From Burkholderiales bacterium (lineage in GTDB: Bacteria > Pseudomonadota > Gammaproteobacteria > Burkholderiales > Burkholderiaceae_D): a stretch of DNA of 64,000 nucleotides. Below, in pieces: positions 51,164 to 60,207 of this stretch. Location: contig JACOUL010000018.1 of the NCBI GenBank assembly GCA_016177875.1, positions 1 to 64,000 of the forward strand, in the 5' to 3' direction. Within the stretch, counting starts at the first letter, position 1. Each line of letters opens with the position of its first letter. The notes below the pieces were generated by a model. It saw only the letters and a list, made by a program, of their open reading frames with translations, was not told the DNA's origin and ran no database searches. Both the position numbers and the translations under genes were made by a program.

Positions 51164-53599
51164 ATGCTGGTACTGAAAAAATACTTTTTGACTGCCAATG
51201 CATTGCTCGTATTTCTGCTTGTCTTTGCGGCATCGCATTTGCAAGGCCATCTCGCATTCTTGATGCAATTCAAAAATGCCGATCGCATCATCCGGCTCAT
51301 TGGAAAAATTGATCAGGTCAGCTTTATTTTGGTCTCAGGCATTGCGCTTGCCATCGCCGCTATCTATTTCATCATTTATCGGCAAGAAAGATTCAATCGG
51401 CTTTTCCTTGTTCTACTGACCATATTTGCTCTGACAATTTTCTTTAAGGGGAAATTCGAAAATCTTGGGGCGGACTCGGTCGCGGAAATTTTTTCTTCCA
51501 ATTCGCAAGAAGCGGCGGATTATGCAATCTCGCATCTCTTTAGAGTGAATCTAACCATCAAGGAAAGCCTGGTGTTGCTGGCGCCGTTTGTATTGATACC
51601 AGTGTATCTAGGCATGACAAAGGGCTTGCAAAGTGCGATAAAGGTGCGAGATATCCGGCTCGCGTTTTTTGTGGTGGCGGGAATATATGCAATGGCAGTA
51701 CTGAGCTTTTGCGGCAAGCTACTCAATAGCTATCAGTCAATCGATTCCTACCAAGCTCCCTTGAGACAATCGACGTTAGCGGCAATGCCGTTTTTTTCCA
51801 AAGTGCGTGAAGCGCCAAACGTTGTGGTGTATATCGGCGAATCGACCGTGAGAGACGGCTTCGGTCCTTATCGCACCGGCTCATCGCAAATGAATCCATT
51901 GCATGGGTTGGAGCCGAACTTGATTGCCTTTACAAACGTCATTACTGCGTTTTCCCATACATTTCCTTCTCTGTACCGGACCTTTACGGTTGCCAATGAT
52001 CCCTATGCGGATCAATTTTTATTGATACGAAATTTGAGGCGCGCAAACGTCTTATCCGTTCTATCGTCGAATGACATCGAAGCCCATTGGCTATCCAATC
52101 AGAATCGCGGCTGTCAATTGGATTGGACTTCTCAATTATTTGGCGAGCAGGCGCCTCACCTCGAATTTCTCAATCTCGCAAACAAGGCTGAATGCCCGAA
52201 TAGGCGCAAATACGATGCCGAGTTGCTGCATGCGTTCGAGCGGCACGCAAACAGCTTGGATCGGCCCAGGCAAACCCTCTTTCTTCATTCTTATGCAGGT
52301 CATGACAGCTACTGCACGAATATTCCGCAGACAGAACGAGAGGCGATCAATCCTTTGACTGCTCGGTTTTCAAAAAAAGCGCTATTTGGCGATGCGCATA
52401 TTCCCGATATGAAGTTGCATCGGAAGGCAATCAATTGCTACGAGTCGGCGATTTCATATGTGGAAAAAAATATTCGTACGGTGATCGACAACATCGCCGA
52501 ACAGTCGCGCCCGACGATACTGCTTTATTTTTCCGATCATGGCGAAGATCCGTATGCCGGTACCGGGCATGATTCGCGTAATAACAGTTTTCGTCACTTG
52601 GAGATTCCATTTTTAGTCTACTTCAACAAGGCTGCAATGGAGCGTTTTCCCGAGCTCTATCAAGCTGCACATGACAATCGCCATAAGCGCTATAGCTTGG
52701 AATGGTTCTCGGATTCGTTACTGGATTTGGAAGGTATTACGTACGCAAAGCGGCCGCTGATGTCTATATTTCGAAAAGACTTGGCTGCGCCGCCGCGCTA
52801 CGCACTACGTAAGTCCGATTTAAGCGGAAATAATTTGATCCTTGCCATCGACGAGGAAGATGCGTCGGCGCAGTTCGGCTTGCTCAATCATGGTCACGAT
52901 TTTTATCAGAAGCGGCGGCTTGTGAACAAGCTGCCCGACGCGGAAGCAAACAAGCTTTGTGCCGCTGGCGTCGACAGTATGTTGAAGTTTTTGGAAGCAT
53001 CGCAGATTTTTCGATGCGTGGAAATAAACGTGACGATGGATGAAAAATCTGGCCGACTACTGGCCTATCGTCCGCCAAAGAAAAATAATGAGCTTGAACT
53101 GGGGTCGCTTGTCGGCAGTGGAATCGGCAAGGTGAACCGGCTTTACCTCTCCATTCAGAGCTTGAATAGAGACAATTTTGATTTCCTGTTGATGCGTCTG
53201 AATAATATTTTCCCGAGGTCGCAACGTTCAAATGTGATGATTAATCTTCATCATTATGAAGATATGGAATCGGCCCATATTCATAAGATCGTTGAGGCCG
53301 GCTATAAAGTGTTTTATGAATTGTCTGATTACCGCAGTCAGCGCTGCGTGCGCTTGAAGGAGTCCGTGACTTGTCGGCGCTTTATCGAGGAGACATTGAA
53401 GCGGCTTTCCGTTTTTCGATTTCACGGCATTGCGTTCGCACGCGAAGCCTATGTGTTCGCCGATATGCTGCCTTTGAGCGGGCAACTCGAGATAAGCGTA
53501 CGAGACTTGTCGGTGAGGAAGACGGAGGACTTAAGCGCCATGGCACTCAGTCGGAGCAGCATCTACTTGGTTCCTTATCGGAGTGATTTTGATTATTAA
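51164..53599 (+). CDS. Phosphoethanolamine transferase-like sulfatase-fold protein with extra C-terminal domain
   Basis: 811 residues, against about 540 for EptA/CptA. Five hydrophobic helices in the first 190 residues form the membrane domain. The alkaline-phosphatase-fold domain follows: NVVVYIGESTVRDGFGPYRTG (metal site), NVITAFSHTFPSLYRTF (nucleophile Thr expected in the SHT segment), LFLHSYAGHDSYC and ILLYFSDHGEDPYAGTGHDSRNNSFRHLEIPFLVYF (DHGE metal ligands). Residues about 575-811 are additional and contain FRCVEINVTMDEKSGRLLAYRPP, RLYLSIQSLNRDNFDFLL and IVEAGYKVFYELSDY, reminiscent of a glycerophosphodiester-phosphodiesterase-like barrel. It likely modifies LPS or a periplasmic glycan; its base composition is lower in GC than its neighbours, which suggests transfer. 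Confidence 0.82.
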   Translation: MLVLKKYFLTANALLVFLLVFAASHLQGHLAFLMQFKNADRIIRLIGKIDQVSFILVSGIALAIAAIYFIIYRQERFNRLFLVLLTIFALTIFFKGKFENLGADSVAEIFSSNSQEAADYAISHLFRVNLTIKESLVLLAPFVLIPVYLGMTKGLQSAIKVRDIRLAFFVVAGIYAMAVLSFCGKLLNSYQSIDSYQAPLRQSTLAAMPFFSKVREAPNVVVYIGESTVRDGFGPYRTGSSQMNPLHGLEPNLIAFTNVITAFSHTFPSLYRTFTVANDPYADQFLLIRNLRRANVLSVLSSNDIEAHWLSNQNRGCQLDWTSQLFGEQAPHLEFLNLANKAECPNRRKYDAELLHAFERHANSLDRPRQTLFLHSYAGHDSYCTNIPQTEREAINPLTARFSKKALFGDAHIPDMKLHRKAINCYESAISYVEKNIRTVIDNIAEQSRPTILLYFSDHGEDPYAGTGHDSRNNSFRHLEIPFLVYFNKAAMERFPELYQAAHDNRHKRYSLEWFSDSLLDLEGITYAKRPLMSIFRKDLAAPPRYALRKSDLSGNNLILAIDEEDASAQFGLLNHGHDFYQKRRLVNKLPDAEANKLCAAGVDSMLKFLEASQIFRCVEINVTMDEKSGRLLAYRPPKKNNELELGSLVGSGIGKVNRLYLSIQSLNRDNFDFLLMRLNNIFPRSQRSNVMINLHHYEDMESAHIHKIVEAGYKVFYELSDYRSQRCVRLKESVTCRRFIEETLKRLSVFRFHGIAFAREAYVFADMLPLSGQLEISVRDLSVRKTEDLSAMALSRSSIYLVPYRSDFDY

Positions 53600-53697
53600 G
53601 AGTAGAGGTAGCCGCTAATTGAAATAAGAGCTTAGAATCGTTTCTTCGTACTCGGCCGAGTAAAATATTAAAAATAGAACTTTGCATCTTATTTCTT

Positions 53698-54081
53698 ATG
53701 CCCACGCCTATCGGTACAGTTAGTCAGCTGGTCGAAATCATACGAAGTCAGTTGGCTTCGCGTGTTGATAGAAAGTCAGTTAAGAGCCGGACTAGCCCTG
53801 GTCGCACTTCTTTGCAGAAGGAAGCTGGTAACGCCGAAAATCTAGAAGCGCTAATCGGCCAACGCATTAAAGCGATCGATCGGACCGACCCTCAGCGAGG
53901 ACGAAAAGCGTTTCGGATATTTCTTGAATCGATCTTTTTGTCGCAATTCGGGGAGCACTTGATCAATGATCCGAAGTTTTATCAATTGATCGAAGGTATT
54001 CAATCCTCGATGGAGGCTGATCCGGAAATCGGCAAGATGGTAGATCAGGCGATTCAGCATTTATTATCGGCGAGCGCCTGA
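53698..54081 (+). CDS. Hypothetical protein near the flagellar cluster
   Basis: 127 residues, not recognised. Basic N-terminal third (IIRSQLASRVDRKSVKSRTSPGRTSLQKE), then a helical part with RKAFRIFLESIFLSQFGEHLINDPKFYQLIEGIQSSMEADPEIGKMVDQAIQHLL. No signal peptide or membrane helix. The pattern of a short helical protein next to a TPR protein and export apparatus genes could fit a secretion chaperone or regulator, but this is only position-based. CTCGGCCGAG palindrome lies about 30 bases upstream. Confidence 0.6.
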   Translation: MPTPIGTVSQLVEIIRSQLASRVDRKSVKSRTSPGRTSLQKEAGNAENLEALIGQRIKAIDRTDPQRGRKAFRIFLESIFLSQFGEHLINDPKFYQLIEGIQSSMEADPEIGKMVDQAIQHLLSASA

Positions 54082-54149
54082 CAAAATGCAGTTACCTGTG
54101 TGGTCCTTGCTGGAGTTTGCATAGTCCTGCATATCATTGCATTGGAGAG

Positions 54150-54746
54150 TTAGTGCAATTGGTTGTGCTGTCGGTAAGTGCCCAATAGGAAGTGCGAGCC
54201 ATCTTCGGTCATTGCCGCTTCGTCCGTTCTCTCTTGAGAACTCTCCTGACTCTTATTCTGCAATTTGCGGATTTCCGACACTACTCGTGCAATATCCGTA
54301 TTCAGCGGCGGATTGGTCAGGTTAGCCGCCATACCTTCTTCAAAAAATGCCAAGGCTTTGTCGAACCCATCCTGTGCGAGCTCGGCAAATCCGAGCGTAA
54401 ATAATCTCAAATGGTCATTCTCATGTAAATCGAGCAATGGTTGCCACGTCACTAATGCAATTGCCGGCCGCGCCGAAGTGAATTGCAGCAAACCGAGCTG
54501 AAAACGGGCGATCGTAAGATGTGGCGCAAGCAACACCGCATTGGCGTAAGCCGCCTCCGCTTCAGCCATTTTCCCAAGCTGTGCATACTCGGCTCCCGCG
54601 AGGAAATGAGGAATGCCTGACAGCGGCTGTTGTTGAGCTGCTTCCGTGAACAGACGTAGCGCCGTACCGCTGTCATTGTTTTGGCTGGCCGCGAGCGCTT
54701 GCTGGATCAGTTGATCGAAGGCGAGGTAGTCAGGTGAATTAATCAT
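54150..54746 (-). CDS. TPR-repeat protein
   Basis: 198 residues with at least four tetratricopeptide repeats: ALAASQNNDSGTALRLFTEAAQQQPLSG, PHFLAGAEYAQLGKMAEAEAAYANAVLLAPH, TIARFQLGLLQFTSARPAIALVTWQPLLDL and LRLFTLGFAELAQDGFDKALAFFEEGMAANL. The C-terminus is charged and disordered (KLQNKSQESSQERTDEA). Cytoplasmic by lack of signal. Converges with the 53698 gene and is divergent from the flagellar cluster. Function unknown; TPR proteins next to secretion genes can be chaperones. Confidence 0.75.
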   Translation of the reverse strand: MINSPDYLAFDQLIQQALAASQNNDSGTALRLFTEAAQQQPLSGIPHFLAGAEYAQLGKMAEAEAAYANAVLLAPHLTIARFQLGLLQFTSARPAIALVTWQPLLDLHENDHLRLFTLGFAELAQDGFDKALAFFEEGMAANLTNPPLNTDIARVVSEIRKLQNKSQESSQERTDEAAMTEDGSHFLLGTYRQHNQLH

Positions 54747-55241
54747 GGAATTTTCTCAGTCCTTAACTAAGGTATCCGTCACTTATAAAAAAAGTTTAGG
54801 ACTATTTCAGAAGATCGGTTGTTGAATGTAACTTTCGGTATATATTGAGGGCTATTCAAAAGATGTCATTGTAAGTGTTTGATTTTATTATTTTATTATT
54901 TTTTCGTTTAATTTTTTATAAGGTTTATGTGCAAAACGCTAAACTTTTCCTTTAGCATATGGATACACTTTGCGCCTCCCATAAATATGGGATACCAACA
55001 TGGGCATTTTTCAGGTTAAATGCCCATTTTTATTGCTTTAGCGATATTAAATAGTTGTGAATTGTTAATTTTTGTGCCGCGCGGGCAGTTTTGCCCCGCC
55101 TTCCTTTGACAGGAAGTATATGGCTGGCTAGACTTCGCCGACTAGTTTGCTGGTCAAAAAATAATTCGCGCCGCAAATAAAAATGATTAAATCCGCGCCG
55201 GGTTCGATGGCAATAGCGGAAAGTTTTTCAGGGGAGTAGGG
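54747..55241. other. AT-rich intergenic region upstream of fliQ with tandem hairpins
   Basis: 495 bases without a supported gene. A T-rich patch (54875-54930) is followed by two hairpins (54977-54992 and 55001-55026) ending in a T run, then about 210 further bases to fliQ. fliP, which normally precedes fliQ, is absent. May hold a promoter and small RNA or leader for the flagellar operon. Confidence 0.6.
54977..55031 (+). terminator. Tandem hairpins ending in an intrinsic terminator
   Basis: TCCCATA-AA-TATGGGA (54977-54992), then TGGGCATTT-TTCAGGTT-AAATGCCCA (55001-55026) followed by TTTTT. The second has a perfect 9-bp stem. There is no upstream + strand gene to terminate, so it may end a small RNA or attenuate fliQ transcription. 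Confidence 0.75.
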
Positions 55242-55508
55242 GTGAAATCAGACTTGGCGGTGCAACTGCTGGCGGACGTCCTATGGAATGCTCTGCTCAT
55301 TTCCGCACCGCTATTGGCGGTCACCCTGCTGGTTGGGCTCTTGGTGAGCGTTCTCCAGGTGGTCACGCAGGTGCAGGAAATGTCGCTGACCTTTATCCCG
55401 AAGATAGTCGCTACCGTAATCGTACTGGTGGTTTTTGGGCCGTGGATGCTGAAAAGACTGCTGGCTTTCTCGGCCAGCTTGATCAGTAATATTCCTTCGT
55501 ATTTCTGA
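55242..55508 (+). CDS. fliQ: Flagellar export apparatus protein FliQ
   Basis: 88 residues, two membrane helices (ALLISAPLLAVTLLVGLLVSVLQVV and IPKIVATVIVLVVFGPWMLKRLLAF), with the family's QVQEMSLTFIPKI linker. Part of the FliP5Q4R1 export gate. GTG start with GGGGAGTAGG upstream. First gene of the cluster here; fliP is not upstream. Confidence 0.94.
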   Translation: MKSDLAVQLLADVLWNALLISAPLLAVTLLVGLLVSVLQVVTQVQEMSLTFIPKIVATVIVLVVFGPWMLKRLLAFSASLISNIPSYF

Positions 55509-55522
55509 ATTCCCTATTAGTC

Positions 55523-56287
55523 ATGGTGATGAATCTTGATTTCGCCTGGCTGATTGCAGTTTTTCTGGTCTCGTTGCGGCTGGGTGCGCTATTTGTCATG
55601 TCACCCATCCTTTCGAGCTTGTCCGGAATGATCGCAATACGAGTGTTATTCACGGTCGCATTAAGCCTGGCACTGGTTTTGGGATTCGGGGTGCGGCTTA
55701 ACACGATACCTACGGCGCTTGGATCATTGATCGTAGCGGCGCTAGTGGAGTTGATTGTAGGCGCGACGCTGGCGTTTGGCGTTTCGGCTGCGTTCGGTGC
55801 ATTTTCAGTTGCTGGCAAAGTACTGGATATTCAGAGCGGATTCGGTATCGGCAACGTATTTGATCCCGTTACGCGCGCCGGCTCGCCGTTGTTCGCGACG
55901 ATGCTGAATCTGTTGGCGGTAGTCGTGTTTTTTGGAATGGATGGACATCATGCGCTCTTGCGTGGCGTGGCTTTCTCCTTCCAGCAAGTGCCGCCGGGTA
56001 CTGGCTTCACCGCATTTCCTATAGAGGCGGTGATTCGGCAGTTCGGCGCGATGTTTTCATTGGGCGTCGCCCTGATCGCGCCGGTGATGTTTTGCTTGTT
56101 TTTGGTCGAGGCGGGGTTGTCGATGGTATCGCGTGTTTTGCCTCAAATGAATGTGTTCATGGTCGGAATTCCAGTCAAGCTGTTTGCGGGTATTGCCATG
56201 TTTGCTTTAACAGTCGGCTATCTCGGCCCGGTTATGGGACGCGTGTACGCCTCAATTTTTAATTATTGGGAACAGGTGTTGGGCTAA
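55523..56287 (+). CDS. fliR: Flagellar export apparatus protein FliR
   Basis: 254 residues with six predicted helices. FAWLIAVFLVSLRLGALFVMSPILSSL, ELIVGATLAFGVSAAFGAFSVAGKVLDIQSGFGIGNVFDPVTRAGSPLF and the C-terminal MNVFMVGIPVKLFAGIAMFALTVG match FliR. It follows fliQ by 14 bases and its stop abuts flhB. ATG 55523 used; ATG 55529 is also possible. Confidence 0.95.
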   Translation: MVMNLDFAWLIAVFLVSLRLGALFVMSPILSSLSGMIAIRVLFTVALSLALVLGFGVRLNTIPTALGSLIVAALVELIVGATLAFGVSAAFGAFSVAGKVLDIQSGFGIGNVFDPVTRAGSPLFATMLNLLAVVVFFGMDGHHALLRGVAFSFQQVPPGTGFTAFPIEAVIRQFGAMFSLGVALIAPVMFCLFLVEAGLSMVSRVLPQMNVFMVGIPVKLFAGIAMFALTVGYLGPVMGRVYASIFNYWEQVLG

Positions 56288-57367
56288 ATGGCTGAGCAGG
56301 ATTTCGACCGCAGCGAAGAAGCGACGCCGCATAAGCTTAAAGAAGCGCGCAAGCAGGGCAACGTCGCCAAAAGCCCGGATTTCACCGCGGCTGCCATGCT
56401 GATCGCCATGGTCGGCGTGCTCTACGCGCAGGGTTGGAGTGGACTGCGCCAATCGGCGAAGTTACAGATGACGATGATGAACAACGTCGGCCGCATCGAT
56501 TGGAGCGCCGACGGCATTTCTTCTTGGCTCGGCCAAATTATTCTCAATATGCTGCATATTCTGGCACCCTTGTTTTTTGCGCTGGTGATTGTCGCGATTG
56601 TTGCGAACTTGTTCCAGATAGGAGCGGTATTCTCATTCAAGCCGCTGGCGCCGGACTTCACGCGTATTAATCCAACCACGGGTTTCAAGCGCTTGTTCTC
56701 GATGCGAACGGTATATGAATCTTTTAAAAGCGTATTCAAACTGATCGTGCTCGGATTGATTGCCTATTTCGCGATTCGAGACGATATCTCGGGCTTGATC
56801 GCTTTGTCTGCACTGGAACAAAAAAGCTACGCACGGGCGCTGCTCAATCTGACCGGCAGTTTAACGGTAAAACTGGCGCTTGCTCTGGTGGTGATTGCAA
56901 TCATCGACTTCGCTTACACGCGCTGGGAATTTGCCAAACGCATGCGTATGAGCAAGCGCGACGTCAAGGATGAGCTGAAGAACCGTGAAGGCGACCCGCG
57001 CATCCGTCAGCGCATCCGCGAGCTGCGCAAGGAGATGTTGAAGCGCAGCAAAGCCATGCGCAATTTGCCGTCAGCCGACGTGTTGATCACCAATCCCACG
57101 CGCATTGCCGTCGCCTTGCGTTACCGGCATGGCGCGGCAAGCGCGCCGCAATTGGTCGCCAAGGGCGCAGGTGAGTTGGCGCGTAAGATGCGCCAAGTCG
57201 CAAGCCGGCATCACATTCCTGTAGTACAGAACAGAATCTTGGCACGTGTGTTGTTCCGCGAAGTCGATTACGAAGGGTTCGTGCCGGAAAAGTTATACCC
57301 GCAACTGGCGAAGATCATGGTGTGGGTATACGCCATGCGTGAAGCGCGTGCGAAAGGAGCGGTCTGA
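56288..57367 (+). CDS. flhB: Flagellar export switch protein FlhB with NPTR site
   Basis: 359 residues. N-terminal DFDRSEEATPHKLKEARKQGNVAKSPDF, four membrane helices to about 215, then the cytoplasmic domain with EYTRW-like FAYTRWEFAKRMRMSKRDVKDELKNREGDPRIRQRIRELRKEM. The self-cleaving site, normally NPTH, reads NPTR here (DVLITNPTRIAVALRYRHG). Asn and Pro of the cleaved bond are kept, but the His that assists is replaced by Arg. FlhB governs rod/hook to filament substrate switching. The TGA overlaps the flhA start (TGATG). Confidence 0.95.
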   Translation: MAEQDFDRSEEATPHKLKEARKQGNVAKSPDFTAAAMLIAMVGVLYAQGWSGLRQSAKLQMTMMNNVGRIDWSADGISSWLGQIILNMLHILAPLFFALVIVAIVANLFQIGAVFSFKPLAPDFTRINPTTGFKRLFSMRTVYESFKSVFKLIVLGLIAYFAIRDDISGLIALSALEQKSYARALLNLTGSLTVKLALALVVIAIIDFAYTRWEFAKRMRMSKRDVKDELKNREGDPRIRQRIRELRKEMLKRSKAMRNLPSADVLITNPTRIAVALRYRHGAASAPQLVAKGAGELARKMRQVASRHHIPVVQNRILARVLFREVDYEGFVPEKLYPQLAKIMVWVYAMREARAKGAV

Positions 57368-59412
57368 TGCAAGCCTTGCGCCGTGTATTTCAGAACAATA
57401 CTGATTTGGCCCTGGTGCTGCTGGTGGTGGGCGTGCTCACCGTTTTGTTTGCGCCTATTCCTTCCGGTTTGCTGGATTTCCTCATCCTGACCAACTTCAG
57501 CTTTGCGCTGTTGATTTTGCTGTTGACCTTCTACATTCCCAAGCCGGTCGAGTTTTCCACCTTCCCGTCGCTGCTATTGATTGCGACCTTATTCCGCTTG
57601 TCGTTGAACGTGGCTGCAACGCGCTTGATTCTCGCCGATGCGGATGCCGGTCATGTGATCGGCGCGATCGGTTCTTATGTTGTCGGCGGTAATTATGTGA
57701 TCGGCTTGATTGTGTTTTTGATTTTGGTCGTCGTGCAGTATGTCGTGGTGACGAATGGTGCGCAGCGTGTGTCGGAAGTCGCCGCACGCTTCACCCTAGA
57801 CAGCATGCCGGGCCAGCAAATGAGCATCGACGCTGATTTGAACATGGGTTTCATCGACCAGGAAGAAGCGAAGCGCCGGCGCAAAAACCTGGAAAAAGAA
57901 ACCGGCTTCTACGGCGCAATGGACGGCGCCAGTAAATTCGTCAAAGGCGATGCGATTGCAGGCATCGTCATCTTGCTCATTAATATCGTCGGCGGACTGG
58001 TGATCGGTGTCATGCAAATGGGTATGCACTGGGATCAAGCATTGCATACTTTTACTTTGCTGACGGTGGGCGACGGCATCGTTACCCAAGTACCCGCGCT
58101 CGTTATCGCGGTGAGCACCGGCATAATCGTGACGCGTTCGTCATCCGACGGCAATCTGAGCGGTGAGGTTCTGCGCCAGATTACACAATTTCCCAAGACC
58201 TTACTGATCGTGGCCGGGGCGATGTCGATATTGACCATCTTGCCCGGCATTCCGACGGTTCCGGTGCTCATCATCATGGGATTTTTCCTGGCCATCGCAT
58301 GGATCGTCCGCCGCAGTAAAACTGAAGGTGGCGAGAGCGCCGCCGATGAAGCAGCCGCTCAACAAGAAGAGGAAAGCAAGGACGACTACGCCATGCTGCA
58401 AGTCGAACCGATCGAAGTATTGGTCGGTGCAAATCTCAAGCCGCTCATCGGAAGCGAACAGTCTTTGTTTATGGATCGCATCGCTGCCGTCCGCAAGCAA
58501 TACGCGCTTGACTCCGGCCTGGTATTGCCGCGTGTGCGTTTCAGGGATTCGGCGCAGCTTGGTGTGAATGTCTATGAAATTACGGTGTTCGGCGTCAAGG
58601 TCGGCAAGGGTGACATCATGCCGGAACGGACTCTCGCTATCCATGGCGGCGGCGACGTCAAAACTGTCAAAGGCGTCGAAACGCGGGAGCCGACTTACGG
58701 CTTGCCGGCAGTGTGGATCGAAGACGACGAGAAGGAAAAGGCGCGCGGTGCCAAATACACGCTGGTCGATCCGGCTACCGTCTTTATTACGCATTTGATC
58801 GAAGTGCTAAAGCAGCAATCGGCGATGCTCCTCACGCGCGGAGAAACCGATCGATTGTTGCAGCGCGTGCGTCAGCAGCAGCCTGGACTCGTCGAAGAGT
58901 TGATTCCGACCGTGATGTCGGTAGGCGACGTGCAAAAGGTATTGCAGAACCTGTTGCGCGAAAAAGTCTCGATTCGCAATATGGAAGCCATTCTTGAAAC
59001 GCTTGCGGACGCAGGGCGCGGCAGCAAGGATTTGACTTATTTGACTGAACTGGTCCGGCAAAAGCTCGGTGCGGCGATTTGCCAGGCCTTAGTAGGCGAT
59101 ATGACGGCGCTTCACGTATTGACCTTGGATCCTGCAGTCGAACAAAGCTTACTGCAAAGCGTACGTTCTGCCGATTCCGGAAGTACCTTGGTAGTGGAAC
59201 CTAAATTGGCAGAACAGCTGCTGGCGCGCTTAGCGGCGCAGGCAGAGCGCATGATGAAAAGTAATATGTTGCCGGTATTGCTGTGCTCTCCGGATTTGAG
59301 AAGGCATTTGCGGATCTTGTCGGAACGAGTCATACCGCATATGCGCATTTTGTCGATGGCGGAAATTCCGAATTCCATTAATTTGAAATCGTATGGAACG
59401 GTGAGCATGTAA
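57367..59412 (+). CDS. flhA: Flagellar export gate protein FlhA
   Basis: 681 residues, standard size. Eight N-terminal helices include LLILLLTFYIPKPVEFSTFPSLLLIATLFRLSLNVAATRLIL. The FHIPEP loop signature is present: GAQRVSEVAARFTLDSMPGQQMSIDADLNMGFIDQEEAKRRR. The large cytoplasmic domain from about 350 (VEPIEVLVGANLKPLIG) ends in SINLKSYGTVSM. Starts at the last base of the flhB stop. No flhF or fleN gene follows, unlike the usual polar-flagellar order; flgF begins 56 bases later. Confidence 0.97.
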   Translation: MQALRRVFQNNTDLALVLLVVGVLTVLFAPIPSGLLDFLILTNFSFALLILLLTFYIPKPVEFSTFPSLLLIATLFRLSLNVAATRLILADADAGHVIGAIGSYVVGGNYVIGLIVFLILVVVQYVVVTNGAQRVSEVAARFTLDSMPGQQMSIDADLNMGFIDQEEAKRRRKNLEKETGFYGAMDGASKFVKGDAIAGIVILLINIVGGLVIGVMQMGMHWDQALHTFTLLTVGDGIVTQVPALVIAVSTGIIVTRSSSDGNLSGEVLRQITQFPKTLLIVAGAMSILTILPGIPTVPVLIIMGFFLAIAWIVRRSKTEGGESAADEAAAQQEEESKDDYAMLQVEPIEVLVGANLKPLIGSEQSLFMDRIAAVRKQYALDSGLVLPRVRFRDSAQLGVNVYEITVFGVKVGKGDIMPERTLAIHGGGDVKTVKGVETREPTYGLPAVWIEDDEKEKARGAKYTLVDPATVFITHLIEVLKQQSAMLLTRGETDRLLQRVRQQQPGLVEELIPTVMSVGDVQKVLQNLLREKVSIRNMEAILETLADAGRGSKDLTYLTELVRQKLGAAICQALVGDMTALHVLTLDPAVEQSLLQSVRSADSGSTLVVEPKLAEQLLARLAAQAERMMKSNMLPVLLCSPDLRRHLRILSERVIPHMRILSMAEIPNSINLKSYGTVSM

Positions 59413-59467
59413 AAAACTGGGTTTTAACGCGATACAAAAAAACAAAAAATAAACAGGGAGTGTAATT

Positions 59468-60199
59468 TTGGATGCAATTTCAATTGCCGCGGTCGGCATG
59501 GAAAATGACCTGCAGCGGCTAAACAGCATTAGCCAAAATTTGGCGAATGTTTCAACGCCTGGCTATAAGCGCCAGATCTCGGTCGCGCGCGCATTTGAAA
59601 GCCTCATGGGAACTGAGGGAGTTCAAGCCGCAGGTACGCGAGGTCTTAATTCTTCTGCCGACGCCGGCGTGGCCATTGATCATGCCGTCGGCACGTTGCG
59701 TCGTACCGGCAATCCATTGCAGCTTGCCGTTGAAGGCGAAGGTTTTTTTGAAGTCGCCACCGAACGCGGTTCGGCCTACCTCCGCCAGGCAACCTTGCGG
59801 GTTGACCCCAGCGGCCGCCTCCTTACCGAGCAAGGACATGCGTTACTAGGAATCGGCGGAGAAATGCGCGCCAATGGATCAGCGATTTCCATCGATGGCC
59901 GAGGAGAAATCAAACAAGGCGAAACCGTTGTCGGTCAAATCAAGCTGGTTCGATTTGAAGATCCCAAAGCGTTGATCAATTTAGGCGGTGGTTTATTTGG
60001 GCCTGGCCAAGCAAGAGTTACAGATAAAGGTTCCGTCGGCCAGATACGCGCCGGCTACCAGGAAAATTCCAACGTCAATTCGGCACAGGAAATGGTTCGT
60101 CTTTCTGAAACTGTGCGCCACTTCGAGTCCATGCAAAAAATCATGCAGGGCTACGATGACGTATTCGAAAAAACCATTCGCAAACTTGGAGAATTTTAG
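59468..60199 (+). CDS. flgF: Flagellar basal-body rod protein FlgF
   Basis: 243 residues. N-terminal rod motif MENDLQRLNSISQNLANVSTPGYKRQISVARAFE, middle domain GNPLQLAVEGEGFFEVATERGSAYLRQATLRVDPSGRLLTEQGHALLG, and the C-terminal ENSNVNSAQEMVRLSETVRHFESMQKIMQGYD typical of proximal/distal rod proteins. I accept a TTG start at 59468 (MDAISIAAVGM) as it fits homologues and has AGGGAG eight bases upstream. flgB, flgC and the cap/hook genes are not between flhA and flgF. FlgF rather than FlgG is inferred from order and lower conservation. Confidence 0.9.
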   Translation: MDAISIAAVGMENDLQRLNSISQNLANVSTPGYKRQISVARAFESLMGTEGVQAAGTRGLNSSADAGVAIDHAVGTLRRTGNPLQLAVEGEGFFEVATERGSAYLRQATLRVDPSGRLLTEQGHALLGIGGEMRANGSAISIDGRGEIKQGETVVGQIKLVRFEDPKALINLGGGLFGPGQARVTDKGSVGQIRAGYQENSNVNSAQEMVRLSETVRHFESMQKIMQGYDDVFEKTIRKLGEF

Positions 60200-60207
60200 G
60201 AGTCATT

